Source: Pomacea canaliculata
Lineage: Eukaryota; Mollusca; Gastropoda; Architaenioglossa; Ampullariidae
Assembly: GCF_003073045.1 (NCBI RefSeq)
Contig: NC_037602.1
Coordinates: 10,030,464 to 10,094,463, forward strand
Reading direction: 5' to 3'
DNA length: 64,000 nt
The notes beneath the pieces were generated by a model that saw only the letters and a list, made by a program, of their open reading frames with translations, ran no database searches and had not been told where the DNA came from. The first letter of the stretch is position 1. Each line of letters opens with the position of its first letter. This document shows, in pieces, positions 50,901-64,000 of the stretch. Made by a program: the position numbers and the translations under genes.

Positions 50901-53900
50901 CTATTCAGATGTGATGATATAGTAAGAGTATTGCTTCATTAACAATCAGTTTATGGTCACCTTAATTATAATCGTCTGTCACCTTTGTAATTGTCACCAC
51001 ATTTATGTTTGTCTTATCTATAGTCGCCTTGTGTATGACAATTTCATTTATTGAGGGCATAGCAGGGTTACTGATTTATTAACAATAATCGCTATTAACA
51101 AAAATTGCATTATTTATAGTCACCTTATTTACACCGCTATAAAGATGGTCACCTAGTAAGATTAGTGTTCGCAAAATTCCTAAACTATTACACCTACATC
51201 TCCACACTCTATTTCCATGGCTGTCTCAGACGTATCTAGACCTACACTACATTGCCTCCTTGCCTCTCCTTTCTTGAACCACTCCTCGTCGCCTCCAAAG
51301 ACATCAATCGCAGACAATGGTTGTGTCCCTTTGTTGAAGACTCCTGCCAGCAGTCAATAACATTTACGTCCCTTTACTACAGGGCTCTCTTGGGGAACAC
51401 TAGTGGACTTCGGCTATTGCCGATCCTAAATGTCCAAATATTGCACCAACTGCCTCTGTAAAGACACATTCGCAGACACGCTTCCTCCAGCACCGTCCGC
51501 ACTCCGCGCCAAGATCTTGCATAGTAATGACGGCCCTTGGTACTTCTCGCCAACAGGAAGTTGGGTCACGATGGCAACAATCAAACATACTTTAGGAAAA
51601 AGAAGTAAAGGTAGGAGAAAATCGTTGCTGGAGAGAGGTTTTCTTCTTCCCAGCGGTATGTCAGGCTTTTCCAGTGCCAAGTAAAAGTCTCTCTCTCTCA
51701 TTTTTTCGTTCTCTTACTCGCTCTATTTTTTCTCACAATATTTTAGCTAACGAGGACATCTGTACGTATGTGTGTTTCTTGTGTGTATGTGTGTGCCTGG
51801 ACTTCTCAAAGGATCGGTAGTGAGAAGTTTGGAGGTTGTTATCTGATGGAGAAACTCTACTGACCACTTACCGTACCTACACAACCTCCTCGTGCCGCTG
51901 GAATATCGAACCACACCGTAGTCACGCCGCGGCCTGGCAAACAGGGTTATCTCTCTTTCCCCTCAAATCTCTCGAGATTCGCCAAGTTCGATCAAACCGA
52001 TCTGACAAAGAAGGAGACAATGCCAAAACTGCTGTCTCCCACTCTGTTCTTCGCTAAGACTATAGTCAGGGTATGAATTCAATACTGTGGTGCTAAGACC
52101 TACCGAAAATCTTGGTAAGGGCCAATTGATAAATGATAAAAACACACACACACATATGTAATATTATACACTCGTATACACGCTACACACAAAGATATAC
52201 AGAGTATGAATAGTTTACAATCATTTAAATTTAGTGTCAATAGTGTGTTATTATTACTACCCTCTCTCTTCATCCCTAATTTACATAAACTAGGATCAAG
52301 CCGCAGTAAAATGATTGCTATGTGATGGTCGCAACTAATTTGGTCTTTTGCTGTAACAGCTTCGATCGAATACTTGTTTCTTTATCTCTACAAGACAGCA
52401 GTTCTCTCATCTTTCAGAAGTGCTCCATCTGGCAGATAGAGCTGTTCAGCACAAGTGGCTGGTTCCCACACTCTGCTTGGGCTCTTCTTCATTAAGTGAA
52501 TGTAGTAAAAGAAAATGAAAGGAAAAGAGTTCCGAATGAGTGAATGTAAACCATTGTCATCAACGATAAGCCATCGCCATTAACAGAAAAATCTCGGCTA
52601 AAGATCTTTCTGTTGTGACGATGAAAAGGGTAACACTTCAGAGGTAATCAGAGGTAATCAGAGGTTTAGTGAGGTGTAACGAAAGAATGAAAGAATGAAA
52701 GACGAAATGCAACGATAAATGTTTCTGTCACAGAACTTGGATGTCCAAGCACGCTGCCCCCCTCTGAGGGTGGGGGGCGTAGTTACGAACAGTGGCACCT
52801 CAGAACCTCCAGGGTTGCTTTACCTCCATTCAACCCTATAGCAAGCCCAAAGCAATACTAAGACCTCTAATAGAGACGGTGCTTGGGGATGCGGGGCCTC
52901 AGGCAAATAGAATTGCGGAGCCTGTGGAAGCCGTTACAACATACACACTTGTTAACGCGGGGCCCTCATCAGGCGCGGGGCCTTGGGAGGTCACCCCTAC
53001 TCTCACCCTCCCGTCTTCTCCAGCTCCGGTTATGCCTCTAATATTATCAACCGCCTTTGTAAGTCTACGCCCAGTGCATGCGTACCGTAGTTGTCATATA
53101 TAACTCTACAGTTACTTTCAGGCTAGACAAAAAAACGCTGACAAAATCTGTATTCAGAAATATAATACAGAAAGTTCTGTAGCAACTAATATTATTTACA
53201 TACATTACATCCATACATTATAATGCATCGAAATTATATTTTCCTCTCATAAAACAAAACCTAGCCGTTGAGCATCTTTCGTTGCATATTTCTATATGTC
53301 CCTCTGTCTGATCTGTATCTCCATTATGAACGAACACAGATATTCGTTATCCCGATGGCTGCCCTACACGAAGCCTCAGAAGGATCCGGCATGCCAGGGC
53401 ACGAAGAAAAACAACGCAAATCTAGACAGAAAAAAATATCTTCGATGTCTAACAAGATTTCAAGTTTTACAATATTACCCACCAAAACATTCCTATAATT
53501 GTTATCATACAAAGTGAACAATAATCAATCTATGCAAACTCACAAAAATGAAAATAAACCTTACAAACTTAAAAAAAAACTCTGATCCTAATCAAAAAGG
53601 TCAATGATGAGATCACAAAACAACACCAAAAAAAAAAAATTAAAAAATTAACGAGTACCCTTAGTCCTAAAGGTCTCAGTTTATGTTTGTGGAGCCTCTC
53701 ACAGAGGTATTTATATTAGAGAAAATTTAAAAAAATACAAAGTCATTTCGTTATGTCTGTTTTATACTCCGTCGAAGTAATCTCTGTGTGATTTGTATCG
53801 CGACTAGGGTCAATAGGCTGTGGGAAAGTATGAGACAGAAATGTAGTGCCTAAAGGTCGGTTGCCATTTTTGGGCATTTTAAGCCGAGTCAGCAGCTGAG

Positions 53901-55675
53901 GTTGTAGCTACTCCAGCGAACGGCAGAGAGAGGTTAGAGGTCATAATACGAACTCCCGAGTGTCCTGTTATCATGTTATTTCTTCGTGTCAGGGGAAGGG
54001 AGATGGGGTCAGGACACGAAAACTGACGTAGGTGGACTGGATGTCATTTTGATAATAATAATATAAAAAAGTTATTTGTTTTGATGGCTTGAAAATGGCT
54101 TCAGCTTGAGTTTTAAATGTCATTACACTTCCTCGCATGTGGAGACTGATCGAATATCTGTATTACGCTGTGTTAAGTGGAATTCCAATGTTTCTAACTC
54201 CTTTGTAGCGACAAAAATATTCTAAAAATAACTGAATTATTTTTTTGAAAAATTAAAAGACAGCAATACTCTTGGGTATAGTGTCAGTCTCGTCAACTCA
54301 GATGCCGCGATAGTGATGGGCAGAATGTAGGGTTCGATGGAGAGGTTTTACTCAAGCTCTTGTTAGAAACAACGCTTTCATGATGAAACGAACTTCTGTA
54401 CTCATTCGGCACCGAGACTTCTGACAAATATTTCGTAAAAAAAGTTAGAAAAATGGTTTTGTTTTTTTTTTTTAAAAAAAAAACGACGCACGCGCCATAA
54501 CTAGCACTCGACAGATGTAGCAGAGATGTATTGTAAATTTATAGCGAGCACCAGCAAACTATGTGAACTATTTCCTCTCAATCTCCTATCAATCTCTAAA
54601 AGCTCCTGGTAGGTTTCTACAAGCACTACTGATTGATACTAAAGTGTCCTCCGCCTTTCTTGGTCCACCAGCATTAAACTCGGCGTCAGCTTAGTGATAG
54701 CTGTTTGCTCAGTTGTCCGTCTGCTCGCCTGCACTCTCTCGATCTGTTCACTCGGTAAGTGTCTTTTTTTTTTTTTTTTTTCAATGTTCGGATCTTTTGT
54801 GCGCTCTCGCTATCTCTGTCAGTTAACTACATGTTACCTCTACCCTTCACCCTCAAACTCCCCGCAACACACAGACACCTGCCTTCTCTCTTTCTCTTCC
54901 TCTTCGCATTTGCTTGCTGTGTGTGTCGCATGGTTTGTTTGCGTGGCCACACTGTCACAATGCCCAGTGTGAGGGTGTCTCCCGTCCGGTCTCTAATTCC
55001 TGTGACGCTTTCGCCTGCTGTCTAAGCCTGGGCACGCATCTAATTGTGTTTTCGAAAAAAAAGTAAAACGAAAAAGCTGTTTGTGTTTGTTGTTAAGCAC
55101 TGCTAGTGCATGAACCAGTGACTGCATGTATGAGGGCGTGCTTTTGTTTGGGTGAGAAAGACGTGAATGCATATCTCTGCATTTTAGTTGTTGGACAGAT
55201 GGTGTGTGTATGCGTATGTGTGTGTGAAATGTCTTACAAACATCAGGGGTAGTTACAAAGCAGCACCAATGAGTCAATCGTTATCTTTACACCATTCGTC
55301 AACATTCTCCCATCACTCCCCTTACATGAATGTAACCCACGTGTACAGTGGGGTCATGGTCATTATGTAGACACTGTCTACATCATCTCGCTCTCTTAGC
55401 TTTTCATCGCTGAGATTGTAATGGGTAGGTGGAGTGGGCTTGCCAGGGGGAGGGGTAGGTAAGAGGAAACACCAGGCCACTGGATACAGGAGTAATGTGA
55501 TCTGCTCGCAAGTTCATTCTTTTATTCATTATTTCGCCTTCAGGCGTCGATGGATTCTTCATCATTGCTGTGATACTGCTCTATAGAAGTCATCCTCTTC
55601 GCTGTCGTCATCACCATAAACATCAGTCATAAATGTTTAACATGATGATACACCGTATCAAGCAAATCTCCCCAC

Positions 55676-55723
55676 AACCACCACCACCACCACACCACCA
55701 CCACCTCCACCACCATCATCATT
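55676..55723. repeat. (CCA)n microsatellite
   Basis: Mostly ACC/CAC triplets with a few interruptions, ending in CATCATCAT. Confidence 0.9.
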
Positions 55724-57416
55724 TGTTATTGTGTGGGTAGGTTTTGGAGTGGATTTGCGTCAATGTAAATGTATGTGAGAAAACAACATTCTTTGGGATT
55801 GTATGTACAATGACGGAATTTGCGTCCTCTGTTGTGTTTACTCCAATACAAGAAGGTCACACAAACAAACACACAACACCACGATTTTGTTTTTATTTAG
55901 CCATTTATTTTGTAATTTGAACCTAGTCAGCATCTTTCTTAGATTCTGAAACATCTTACATCTTATCCTTGCCTCTGTTGCCCTCACTGCCCACACATGT
56001 TGAAAAGCACGCGATGGCAGATGCTATTGATTTTCCTCTCTCAGTATATTTACGTAAAGGCTGTTAGACTTCGATATCAGAATGATGGCTGATTGGCTAA
56101 AAGCAATAAGATGTAGCAAGTTATAGCCCTTAGAACTCCATGGCCAGTTCAAGAAGGTTCAAGATTCATCGCTGTGTCTTCGTACTGTTATGTACATGCA
56201 TAAGCAACAACTTGAAGCTAGGATGCACTCTACTTTTTGTGTATTGACTTCTTAACTTCAAAGGAATTAAGAGAAAACCCCATGTTCTCTAGCTCTCTCA
56301 TTTCTTCAGAATATAGTGCGAATATTTGTTCAGATCGTGGACTTTGAATAAGTTTCTTTAATAACTCTCGCCTAGGAAAAAATTAAGATCTTTTAAAACC
56401 TCTCTCTCATACACACCTGCGCAAAATCCTGTGTATTTCCTCACAAATACAGTCTGACAAACCTAAATACACCTAATAAACTTTCATTTCGTGTAATTCG
56501 ATTAATAATGATGATGATGAACAATTATTATCCTGGCAGTCAGACTAGAATGTGCGGCGGTGAGCGTTGTGCTGCTCTCCCTTTGTATCTCATACGAACT
56601 ACGGTTTCTCCTCTTTTCTTTCGTTCCCCCATCCTGTCCGCGACTGGCGTTTGCTGACCTTGTGTGAGCCTGTGTCCTTCCTTTCCGAGGTTGTGGCTGT
56701 TAATTCGTCGCCATTAACCTGTGTCAGTCCGCCCCATGATTTGTACACAGACACAAATTTCTGACAGTTTGCACAGTAACGGCGTAAATTTGTGCAGAGC
56801 ATAAACCATAACTTGCATAACTAGTTTAGAGGTTTTAGCACAGAGAGGACTTTAATGTACATAGGTGTCCAGTTTGTACACAGGCGTACATTTTGTACAA
56901 AGCTTTTTAATCACTACCTTTAAATTTAAATACAGTGCCAGTTGCGGCCCTTTGATACATATATTTATATATATAGACGCCGCTGAGTCACCACGGCCCG
57001 CCTACGTTCATACCCCTGATTCCCCATTTAGGTTAGGATCGCGAGGTAATGAGGGGAATGGAGTGGTCCACTGTTTCTTCAGCTACACGGCACAAAAGGG
57101 CCATCCTTCATCCAACATCCTTGATCCGACATCCGAGATCCGACATCAGCGATCTGTGCTTTCTCTTTCAAGTTTCGATGATCCCCCCTGGCACTTTCGA
57201 GCACTTAGGATGGCTGAGAAAGGAATAGTCTGTACAGGAAGTGTGACCTTTATTCGTCTTACATTTCTTTATCTGTGTAAATAAGTGTTAAAGTAGCAGA
57301 AAAGTCTTCCTAGCATTCGACTTGTCAGGATTTCTTCAGTCAATGGCTGATGGCAAGAAAAATTTAGTCCAGGCGACAGTCTAGTATAGATTATATTTTA
57401 CCGTATTTCTTTTTTT

Positions 57417-57445
57417 CGTTCGTTCGTTCGTTCGTTCGTTCGTTC
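57417..57445. repeat. (CGTT)n microsatellite
   Basis: About seven CGTT units after a T-run. Confidence 0.95.
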
Positions 57446-59218
57446 ATTTGTTCTTTTGTGTTGTGACTTTCTTTATTCAATTTTTCATTTTTCATTCTTT
57501 CTCTTCGTCGTTTTTCTTTCATTTAATTAGCTTTCTTTGCCTTTCCTTTCTTTCTTTCTTCTTCTTTTTTATTATTCTTTCTTCCCTTTTTGACTCTCAG
57601 ATATGTGCACTCACGTGACCACAATCATGGCTCACCCTCGCACAAGTGAGTTCATCTCGCCGAACGAACGCTAAAGTGCCTCCTGCTAATTACTGTCCAT
57701 AGGACCCTCGTGAGCTGGGATGAAGTTCCCTACTCAACGCAATCGATTCGCTATCTACATAGTTGCAAGCAGGTTGCCATGGCAATCGCTATATGTGGTG
57801 GGAATAGTTGGCACAAATACACGAACGAATCGATGCATTGATAACTATAAATTTTTATCTTTGATTACCTTGATGTTTTGTGTTTCTCTCAATGCGGCTC
57901 CTGGGCTTCCGTTTAATTGCTCAGCATTCATGTCTTTAAAAAAAAACCAAATCTGCTAATGGGTTCCGTTCCTTTAGCAGTTCGCTGCCAGTTTATTTAT
58001 TACATAAATCTGTGAGAGTTGCAGCTAGTAGCAGAGCTTTTCAAGAAAAGAACTGCGCAAGTCAAAGCTCCAGCGATTACTCCCCATCCCACCCCCTCTG
58101 TGGTTGATCGAATTTCACCCTCTCCAAAACTAGGAAATAATTCTTTTCCTGTCCTCTGTGGCTCTATCCTTCTCGCCTTACACCTACCCATGCATGCACA
58201 CTATCAACTGCACGCACTTTCTTACAATTTTCTTTAAGGTTCGCATATGTCACACTCGCCAACCCTGGTATACACAGCACGACTTACGCCAGAAATACAC
58301 TCGTGCACACGATGATGGAAATAAAAAGGAAGAAGCAAACAAACAAAGCTCAAGTTGTTACAGATTACTCTGTACATCTTAAATTGCTTAGTTACCTTGC
58401 ACTGAGCATCGTTTTTTTTTTTTTTTTCCTTTTCCTTCGTAGGCTCAGACGGTTGCTTCAAACAGGTTAGGCATGCAGTACAGATAAGCAGTATATGACA
58501 ACGAAGATATGACAAAAATCTGCATATAGTAAATAGCACAGAACAAGTAGACAAGCACAAGCAGCACATATTATTTTGTGTTCAATTTTGGCATCTGACG
58601 GTCTAAGATTATCAAACTAACTTATGAACTCTGGGGAATGATTCATTGCTTCGATTTTCATTGAGCTGATTTCACCTGCTCTGGACTAACGGTTCAGATG
58701 AAATTTCCGCTGAACTACGCATCAACTGACGAGATTAAATGCTATAAAACTGCTGGTAAAATCTCTTTACGAGAAAGGTCAGCATAACAGATCAGATCAA
58801 TTATTATGGAATCGACACTAGTTTGTCTGATCGCCTGATAACCATCCTCTCGCTGTTGCACGAACTCTGCAGTGTGTCGGAGTCCACAGCAATTAAATGT
58901 CTCCGCTCGAACTCTCGAGTCTCATTTGACTGTCAGGGTTCTCGTCAGGTCGAACGAATGATTGGGATTCACGTAGACAAGTGATTCGAGCTGCTGTACC
59001 CAGGGGAGCAATCATTCTTAGTGTCTCACGTAACTGGTGTCGGCGTCATTTTCTTTGGCGGCTCTCGATTTTCTCCACGCGACTGAAGAAAACAGCGGGC
59101 TCACTCAACCATTGACCACGTAGCACTGCCTGGTGAAGGACACAATACTGCATCGTCTCTCTGATGGCATGCTGCTTGTATGATGTTGTAGTCTGAATGC
59201 TGCGGTTGCAGGGGTGTG

Positions 59219-59285
59219 TTGATGATGATGATAGTAGTGTGCTAGTGGTGCTGGTGGTGATGGAGTTTGTCATGGTGGTGGCAGT
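59219..59285. repeat. GATGAT/GGTGGT-rich low-complexity tract
   Basis: Short GAT repeats grade into GTGGTGCTGGTGGTGATGG-like sequence. Confidence 0.6.
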
Positions 59286-59929
59286 CATACTAGTGGTGCA
59301 CTGTGTGACATGTGAGATCTTTACATTTTGGTAAACGTTTGTCGTCCCGTCCGTATGGGTTAAAACAGACCTCAGACTTGCTGCCTACAGTTGGTACGGA
59401 TGCTGGTGTATTGGAAAAGGCCTCGACTACCGCTCTGTCCTAGCCTATATACACTATCAGATCATGTGACCCCTCTGAACTACATCTAACTTGCACTGAC
59501 CCTATCGAACTTTGACTAAAGGGACTACATCCCCTGCGCTATACTCGGCATACCTATGTGACCTATATCTACCGTCCCTCTTTCTCGCGACACCTGTCTA
59601 GAGTCCCTCAGTCAGCACCGGTGTGCAGTCGGTGGCAACGAAAACAAATGCTGTTCTCCGGCTCAGTGTACCGGTCTTCTCGTTAACGAACGTACACTTG
59701 AGCGATGACTGCAGCCCCTCTTGCGTAAGCAGCCGATTCTCATGCTCAGTTAATGCCAGGAGAGATATATAACAGTCTTCCCCGGGTTACCCCTTTTGTC
59801 CAAGTCAAAGCCTGGTATCGCCCTAGGGCGACCGCTGCCCCTCTTTTAAGTTTTAGTACCAGCTTCTGCCCTTTTTTTCTGGTCTTGAACCAGGCTGGTT
59901 TATGACAATATCGTGACTTCTTTTCCGCG

Positions 59930-60125
59930 AACTCAAACTAATTAGGTTAGTTTAGCTTAGTCCTTGTTACTCCTCGAGGAGCATAGGGCTGCAACAAGCG
60001 GTAACATCTTTTATTTTTACATGAATGGGTTGTTAGCCCAAAGCAAAACCCCCAACCTGGAGGGCCAGGGTGCAGCATGTTAGTCTGGCTCTCCCTCTGT
60101 TCGGCTAGACCTGCCCTTTACTGCA
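59930..60125. repeat. Candidate dispersed repeat (ACTCCTCGAGGAGCATAGGGC ... CCCCCAACCTGGAGG type)
   Basis: The blocks TTACTCCTCGAGGAGCATAG and CCCCCAACCTGGAGGGCCAG resemble conserved stretches I associate with dispersed repeats in many animal genomes. Class and boundaries are not visible from this one copy. The nearby 14-bp palindrome TCGCCCTAGGGCGA (59818-59831) may belong to the same element. Confidence 0.35.
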
Positions 60126-60780
60126 AACTAATTAATGGGAAAGAAACTTTCCTATTCAATAATTCAGCTTATTCTCAAGCTGTTAGTTTACAATCTTCTT
60201 TTGCGTTCTTTAGATCATGCCTTCCAGGCTTTAAGTTTTTCTATGGTTATGAAAAGGGATCGTTTTCCATGTTTTCTCTGGTGCCCCAGAGTGTTTCTTG
60301 AAGTGTGGCTCCCTGATGCCACAGCTCTATTTGTTTCTGTCTGCGCAGTAGGCAGAGCTGCAGGACACGCTTAGGAGTCTGCGGAACCGTTTCTCAAAAG
60401 CAGTTTTTAGTGTATTTAGGCGGTTCATACGTGCGCGCCGTGGGCAGTGTCCATGCCGTGTTCAGGCGGAAGGTGATGGTGGAGTTCCATACTGAGCAAT
60501 GAGAAATGGTCGTCTGGTTGTGTTTGGGTTGATTGTGTTTAGTTACCCACTAGTGGTGCTTGAGCATATAGCTTGGGTTCGTTGTATGGGATTGTCTAGT
60601 TTTGCCGCTCCAGACGACTGCCAGATCGATCTGGAGAGTTTGTCTGCCTGTTTACAATCATTTCCTCAATCATTTTCAACCTGTTCATTCACAATCATTT
60701 GCTCAATCAATTCAATTTTGTTCTTTCACGTTTGTTTGCTCAGCCCTTTTCCACCTTTTGCTCGCGTACTGTACATGTTC

Positions 60781-60850
60781 TTTTTGTTTGTTTGTTTGTT
60801 TGTTTGTTTGTTTGTTTGTTTGTTTAATTGTTTAATTGTTTGTTTGTTCA
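60781..60850. repeat. (GTTT)n microsatellite
   Basis: About ten GTTT units followed by two AATT-interrupted units. Open frames across it read as runs of FVCL and are artefacts. Confidence 0.95.
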
Positions 60851-61632
60851 GTCTTTTAGCCATTTCTTGTGAACTCACATTTTGAAAACTATGTTTTGTC
60901 ACTTAACGTTCAAGTGCTTAACACAATTTCTAACGAAATATTGATGAAACGATTTATAATACATTTGTTGATCTATTAATTCGCTCTTTAAACGGCGCTC
61001 GATCGTCACCTTAATTATATATATAGGACTGTACATGGGACGCACGCACGACAAACACGACGTGCAATAACACTATGCATTATGCACAAATATCCATACC
61101 TAAAAGGATATCCACACATTCGTATAACACGCCAGTCAAGGATCAATCCGTAAATACTTCTGATTGATTTTGGAAACAGATACATTAATGGTTCTAACAG
61201 CTTGAAGGGAGATAAATGTCCTTCTCTAGGTCGAGTCGTGGGCGTCTTTATGAGAACAGCTGCAGAGAAAATCCTGACACAGCCTTTGCTGGTCAACCAC
61301 CATTTGGTATTAAATATATGCTCATAAGTTAAACCTGAGTAAATGTTTTTCTGTTCAAATTAATGATCTTGTCAAGAGCTGAAAGAGATAATGTCATCAC
61401 TACAGACATCGCGGCACTCTCCTGTCTTAGAAACTCGGTTCCTGCTCCACTGTTGGCAGAAACAGTTTTCGCCTCAGTTGATAAACATTGGTCACACCGA
61501 GAGGATATAGCACACACTTCAGACCATTTAGCTGGAAAATTGTAAGATGTTTTTAATAATCCAGGACAAGTATTATGAAATATTTTATTAGATTTGTTGC
61601 TTAAGCGTAGATAATAACTTACTTTAAGAAAA

Positions 61633-61642
61633 GTCACGTGAC
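61633..61642. promoter_or_regulatory. Perfect CLEAR-type E-box GTCACGTGAC upstream of SNX27
   Basis: The ten bases GTCACGTGAC end four bases before the SNX27 ATG (61647). This palindrome is the consensus bound by the MiT/TFE factors (TFEB, MITF) that control lysosomal and autophagy genes in animals. Function here is inferred from sequence and from SNX27's endosomal role. Confidence 0.5.
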
Positions 61643-61646
61643 GACC

Positions 61647-63001
61647 ATGGCGGACAGCGATGAGGACAGTACACCGTCCCCACCAGAAGGGAAACAGCCA
61701 GAGCTTGGGCCAAGGATTGTGACAATTACAAAGACTTCTACTGGATTCGGCTTTAATGTCAGAGGACAGATCAGTGAAGGAGGAGTATTGAAATCCATAA
61801 ACGGCGTTTTGTATGCACCTCTCCAACATGTCAGTGCTGTGTTAGAGGGCGGAGCAGCGCAAAAGGCAGGCATTCGAAAAGGAGACCGTATTTTGGAAGT
61901 GTAAGTACACTATAAGAACTATTTCTCGCGTTTCCGTACGTGTATTTTAACATATTAGTATTGTCGTTTTTGATAACACAGCGGAAATAATTTCGTGAGC
62001 CTGTAATATCATACTTATAAAAATTATAAAGATTAATATCACACAAAAAATGTTCTTAAGTAAGCGGGATCTCCCATTGATGAGAGTGATAGTTTTGGGG
62101 GTGGACAAGCAGGTCTTTAAATGTCTTAAAATCTCACTTAATCACATCACTTTGCGTTGTGTCCAGTTAGACTTTGTACTTTAAAGTGATAAGGCTAGAA
62201 CTTGACATACCTGATATTAATAGGTCAGTAAACTATTTTCAGTACGTAAGGCTGTACTTGTAAGTCTTTCATCTGATTGAAATTCACGTGAAGGTGTATA
62301 TGGGCAGTTACTAAATGTAACACAACTGCATATAATTATGTAGTTGTGTATAGTTTCACACATAGTAGATAAAATTTCTTCAAATTTAATTCTTGAGAGA
62401 AGAATGCAATAACTATATAGCATAATCAAGTGCGTTTACCAGTAAGGTGCAAGACCAGTGAACTAGTGTCTATGTGATGACATTAAAGTTCTGAAGTATA
62501 GTGATAGCATGGTGGTTTGTGTACTTTTTCACATTTTTTGTAGTAACACTGTATCAATACAGCTTCGTTTAGATACTCAAATATGAAATCGGTGCCCATT
62601 AACAAAAACAAAACCTATGCATGCAAAACAATTATAAATCGTTAAGTGTAATCAACAACATGCAATATCTATACAAACACATATTAATTTTAACATAAAA
62701 AAACAGAACTTTCACTTTTTCTTCAGAAATTGAGAAAGTACCTAGGTGGCTGGAGAGATAATTTTGACATGTTTAATGCTTAACATATTTGAATTGAGTA
62801 ATAACAATTATGGAAGTGTTTAATGGTGCAAAACTGTGTTGGTGAATTAAAATAGCATTTTATTTATATATATATATAGGTACATTTAGATATAATATTC
62901 TTTTTTATTTTATTAAAGGAATGGTATAAATGTGGAAGGAGCAACACACAAACAGGTTGTAGACTTTATTCGTTCAGGAGGAGATACACTGACTCTGACA
63001 G
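61647..63001 (+). CDS. SNX27: Sorting nexin-27, first two coding exons (partial, continues beyond window)
   Basis: SNX27 is the PDZ-containing retromer adaptor that returns membrane proteins from early endosomes to the plasma membrane. Exon 1 is 61647-61900 and exon 2 is 62919-63001, joined phase 2 by GT-AG signals; exon 2 ends in phase 1 at a GTAAGA donor. The 112 visible codons comprise a short acidic N-terminus (shorter and not glycine-rich, unlike the vertebrate one) and a complete PDZ domain from about residue 23. The carboxylate-binding loop is GFGFNVRG (33-40). The insert [13 protein letters not shown] (50-62) corresponds to the extended beta3-beta4 loop known to contact VPS26. [20 protein letters not shown] (78-97) carries the His95 position that selects class I PDZ ligands. 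The ATG context ACCATGG is strong. PX and FERM-like domains must lie to the right of the window. Confidence 0.95.
61901..62918 (+). other. SNX27 intron 1
   Basis: GTAAGT donor at 61901 and a T-rich tract ending in AAAG before 62919. AT-rich, with a (TA)n stretch at about 62861-62877. No other gene seen. Confidence 0.8.
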
Positions 63002-64000
63002 GTAAGATATTTTAAAAATTATTGCATTAATTAATTTATAGTTTTAATCAAATTTTAAATTATTCTAGGTAATTTTAAATCATTGTCCAGTAATTATATT
63101 TTGTTATTAGGCCAGACCAATTATACACTTTATTAAAGCGACAGAATAGGTACAGAAATGTTTTTCCTGTATGAGGAAGAATGTGCTTGTGTTCATTAGA
63201 TAAATTCTGTTTAAAATAGTAGCAACTCTGCTATTATATAATAACTTCAGAAAGAAATGTATAACTTAAGGTCTGTCTACACAATGCTAAATAGAAAAAA
63301 AGCCTGCATGATGCACTTATATACCTGGGTTTTCATTACTAGTATAGATTTCTGATAGTTTTCTGATAAAGTTAAAAAAATATAGTGAATGGAGGAGGAA
63401 ATAATAGTAGAGGAATTTTGAGACATCCGTTTATAATTGGAACAAAGGGTTAAAAAGTGGAGTACGTCGCTTGGATGTGTGAGTTTAACATAAGAAGGAA
63501 GAATAAATACTTACCTGGCATTTTATTTATGAATACATGCAATTTACCCATGAATAAAACTGCCCTAACCAGTTGGTTAAGTTACCCTGACAGGCAGACT
63601 AAAGTTACAGAGTGAAGTTACCTAACCAGTAAAATTTCTTGAAAAGGGTGCCATTGTGGACATGTTATTTAGTCAGAAGGTAAGGCAGGAAACGTACAAT
63701 TAAACTATAAAACATAAAAATAATCCAAAAATAAGAGCAAGCAAGAAGCTTTGAAAAATCGAATATAATTTTTCTGACCAAATATTCTTAGACAAAAAAA
63801 TTATTTATTTATTTTAATTCAGAAACAAAATGAAGAATAGGAAAAAAAAGTAAAGGACACCTTGTTAACTGCAGTATTTTCTTTCTTTAATGGTGCCTGC
63901 TACTCTCAGGCTATGAATTCAGTAAAGCAATACAAACCAAACAGTCCTGTACCATTATATTTGTCTGGTTCATTTGTGGGGTCTTTAAAAAAAAAAAGTT
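63002..64000 (+). other. SNX27 intron 2 (5' part)
   Basis: Begins with a GTAAGA-type donor overlapping the exon end at 63001. The next SNX27 exon is not reached before the window ends. AT-rich, no recognised element. Confidence 0.7.

Larger units (their letters stand above)
47928..61646. other. Long stretch without a recognised gene between SLC22 copy 3 and SNX27
   Basis: About 13.7 kb in which I find no exon of a known family. Open frames here are short and compositionally biased. Contents include AT-rich DNA (48170-48250), a C/G hairpin at 52756-52778, an A-rich region (53570-53650), T-runs at 54761-54781 and 58412-58428, and several microsatellites listed separately. The right end next to SNX27 should contain its promoter. 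Confidence 0.4.

Noticed and set aside
60499..60885. 128-codon ORF ending in FVCLFVCLF repeats
   Set aside because: Most of the frame is the (GTTT)n microsatellite; no domain upstream.
61329..61829. 166-codon minus-strand ORF overlapping SNX27 exon 1
   Set aside because: Antisense shadow of the SNX27 exon; the plus strand is clearly coding.

Overview
The window looks like nuclear DNA of an invertebrate animal, most likely a mollusc and probably a gastropod. The reasons are compact exons with canonical GT-AG introns of about 0.1-2 kb, AT-rich intergenic DNA full of microsatellites, a 5'-truncated LINE 3' end of a type common in molluscs, and proteins closest to animal TRMO, SLC22 and SNX27. 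The species is an inference; nothing in the sequence fixes it. There are no bacterial operons, CRISPR arrays or rRNA genes.

Layout. Positions 1-20,250 hold no gene I can recognise. They contain microsatellites, a polypyrimidine tract, a G-quadruplex-like run, an interleaved inverted repeat, a CpG-rich patch with CTCF-like and CRE motifs, and three very small ORFs with hydrophobic segments. Positions 20,276-24,093 (minus) are a four-exon TRMO gene for a tRNA methyltransferase. Its 2.5 kb of introns include a MITE and a short tandem repeat. Positions 25,250-47,927 (minus) hold three tandem paralogues of SLC22-type organic ion transporters in the same orientation and with nearly identical exon lengths (118, 86, 73, 218 and 231 nt recur in all three). 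A LINE fragment lies between the second and third. Positions 47,928-61,646 are a second long stretch without a recognised gene. From 61,647 (plus) the first two coding exons of SNX27 begin, covering the PDZ domain, and the gene runs off the right edge.

How the genes relate. The three SLC22 genes form a local expansion. The copy nearest TRMO is an intact 599-codon reading frame, the middle one has a single 1-nt frame break, and the third has at least two frame breaks, one lost intron and one GC-AG intron. TRMO also carries a 1-nt break beside a six-A run. Single-base breaks in otherwise well-conserved genes suggest consensus errors of the assembly, but real pseudogenisation of the third SLC22 copy is possible and can be tested.

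I found no convincing new multi-gene system. The most useful leads are the decaying SLC22 array with its intron changes, the pseudoknot-like double inverted repeat at 3,593-3,657, and a perfect CLEAR-type E-box four bases upstream of the SNX27 start codon.
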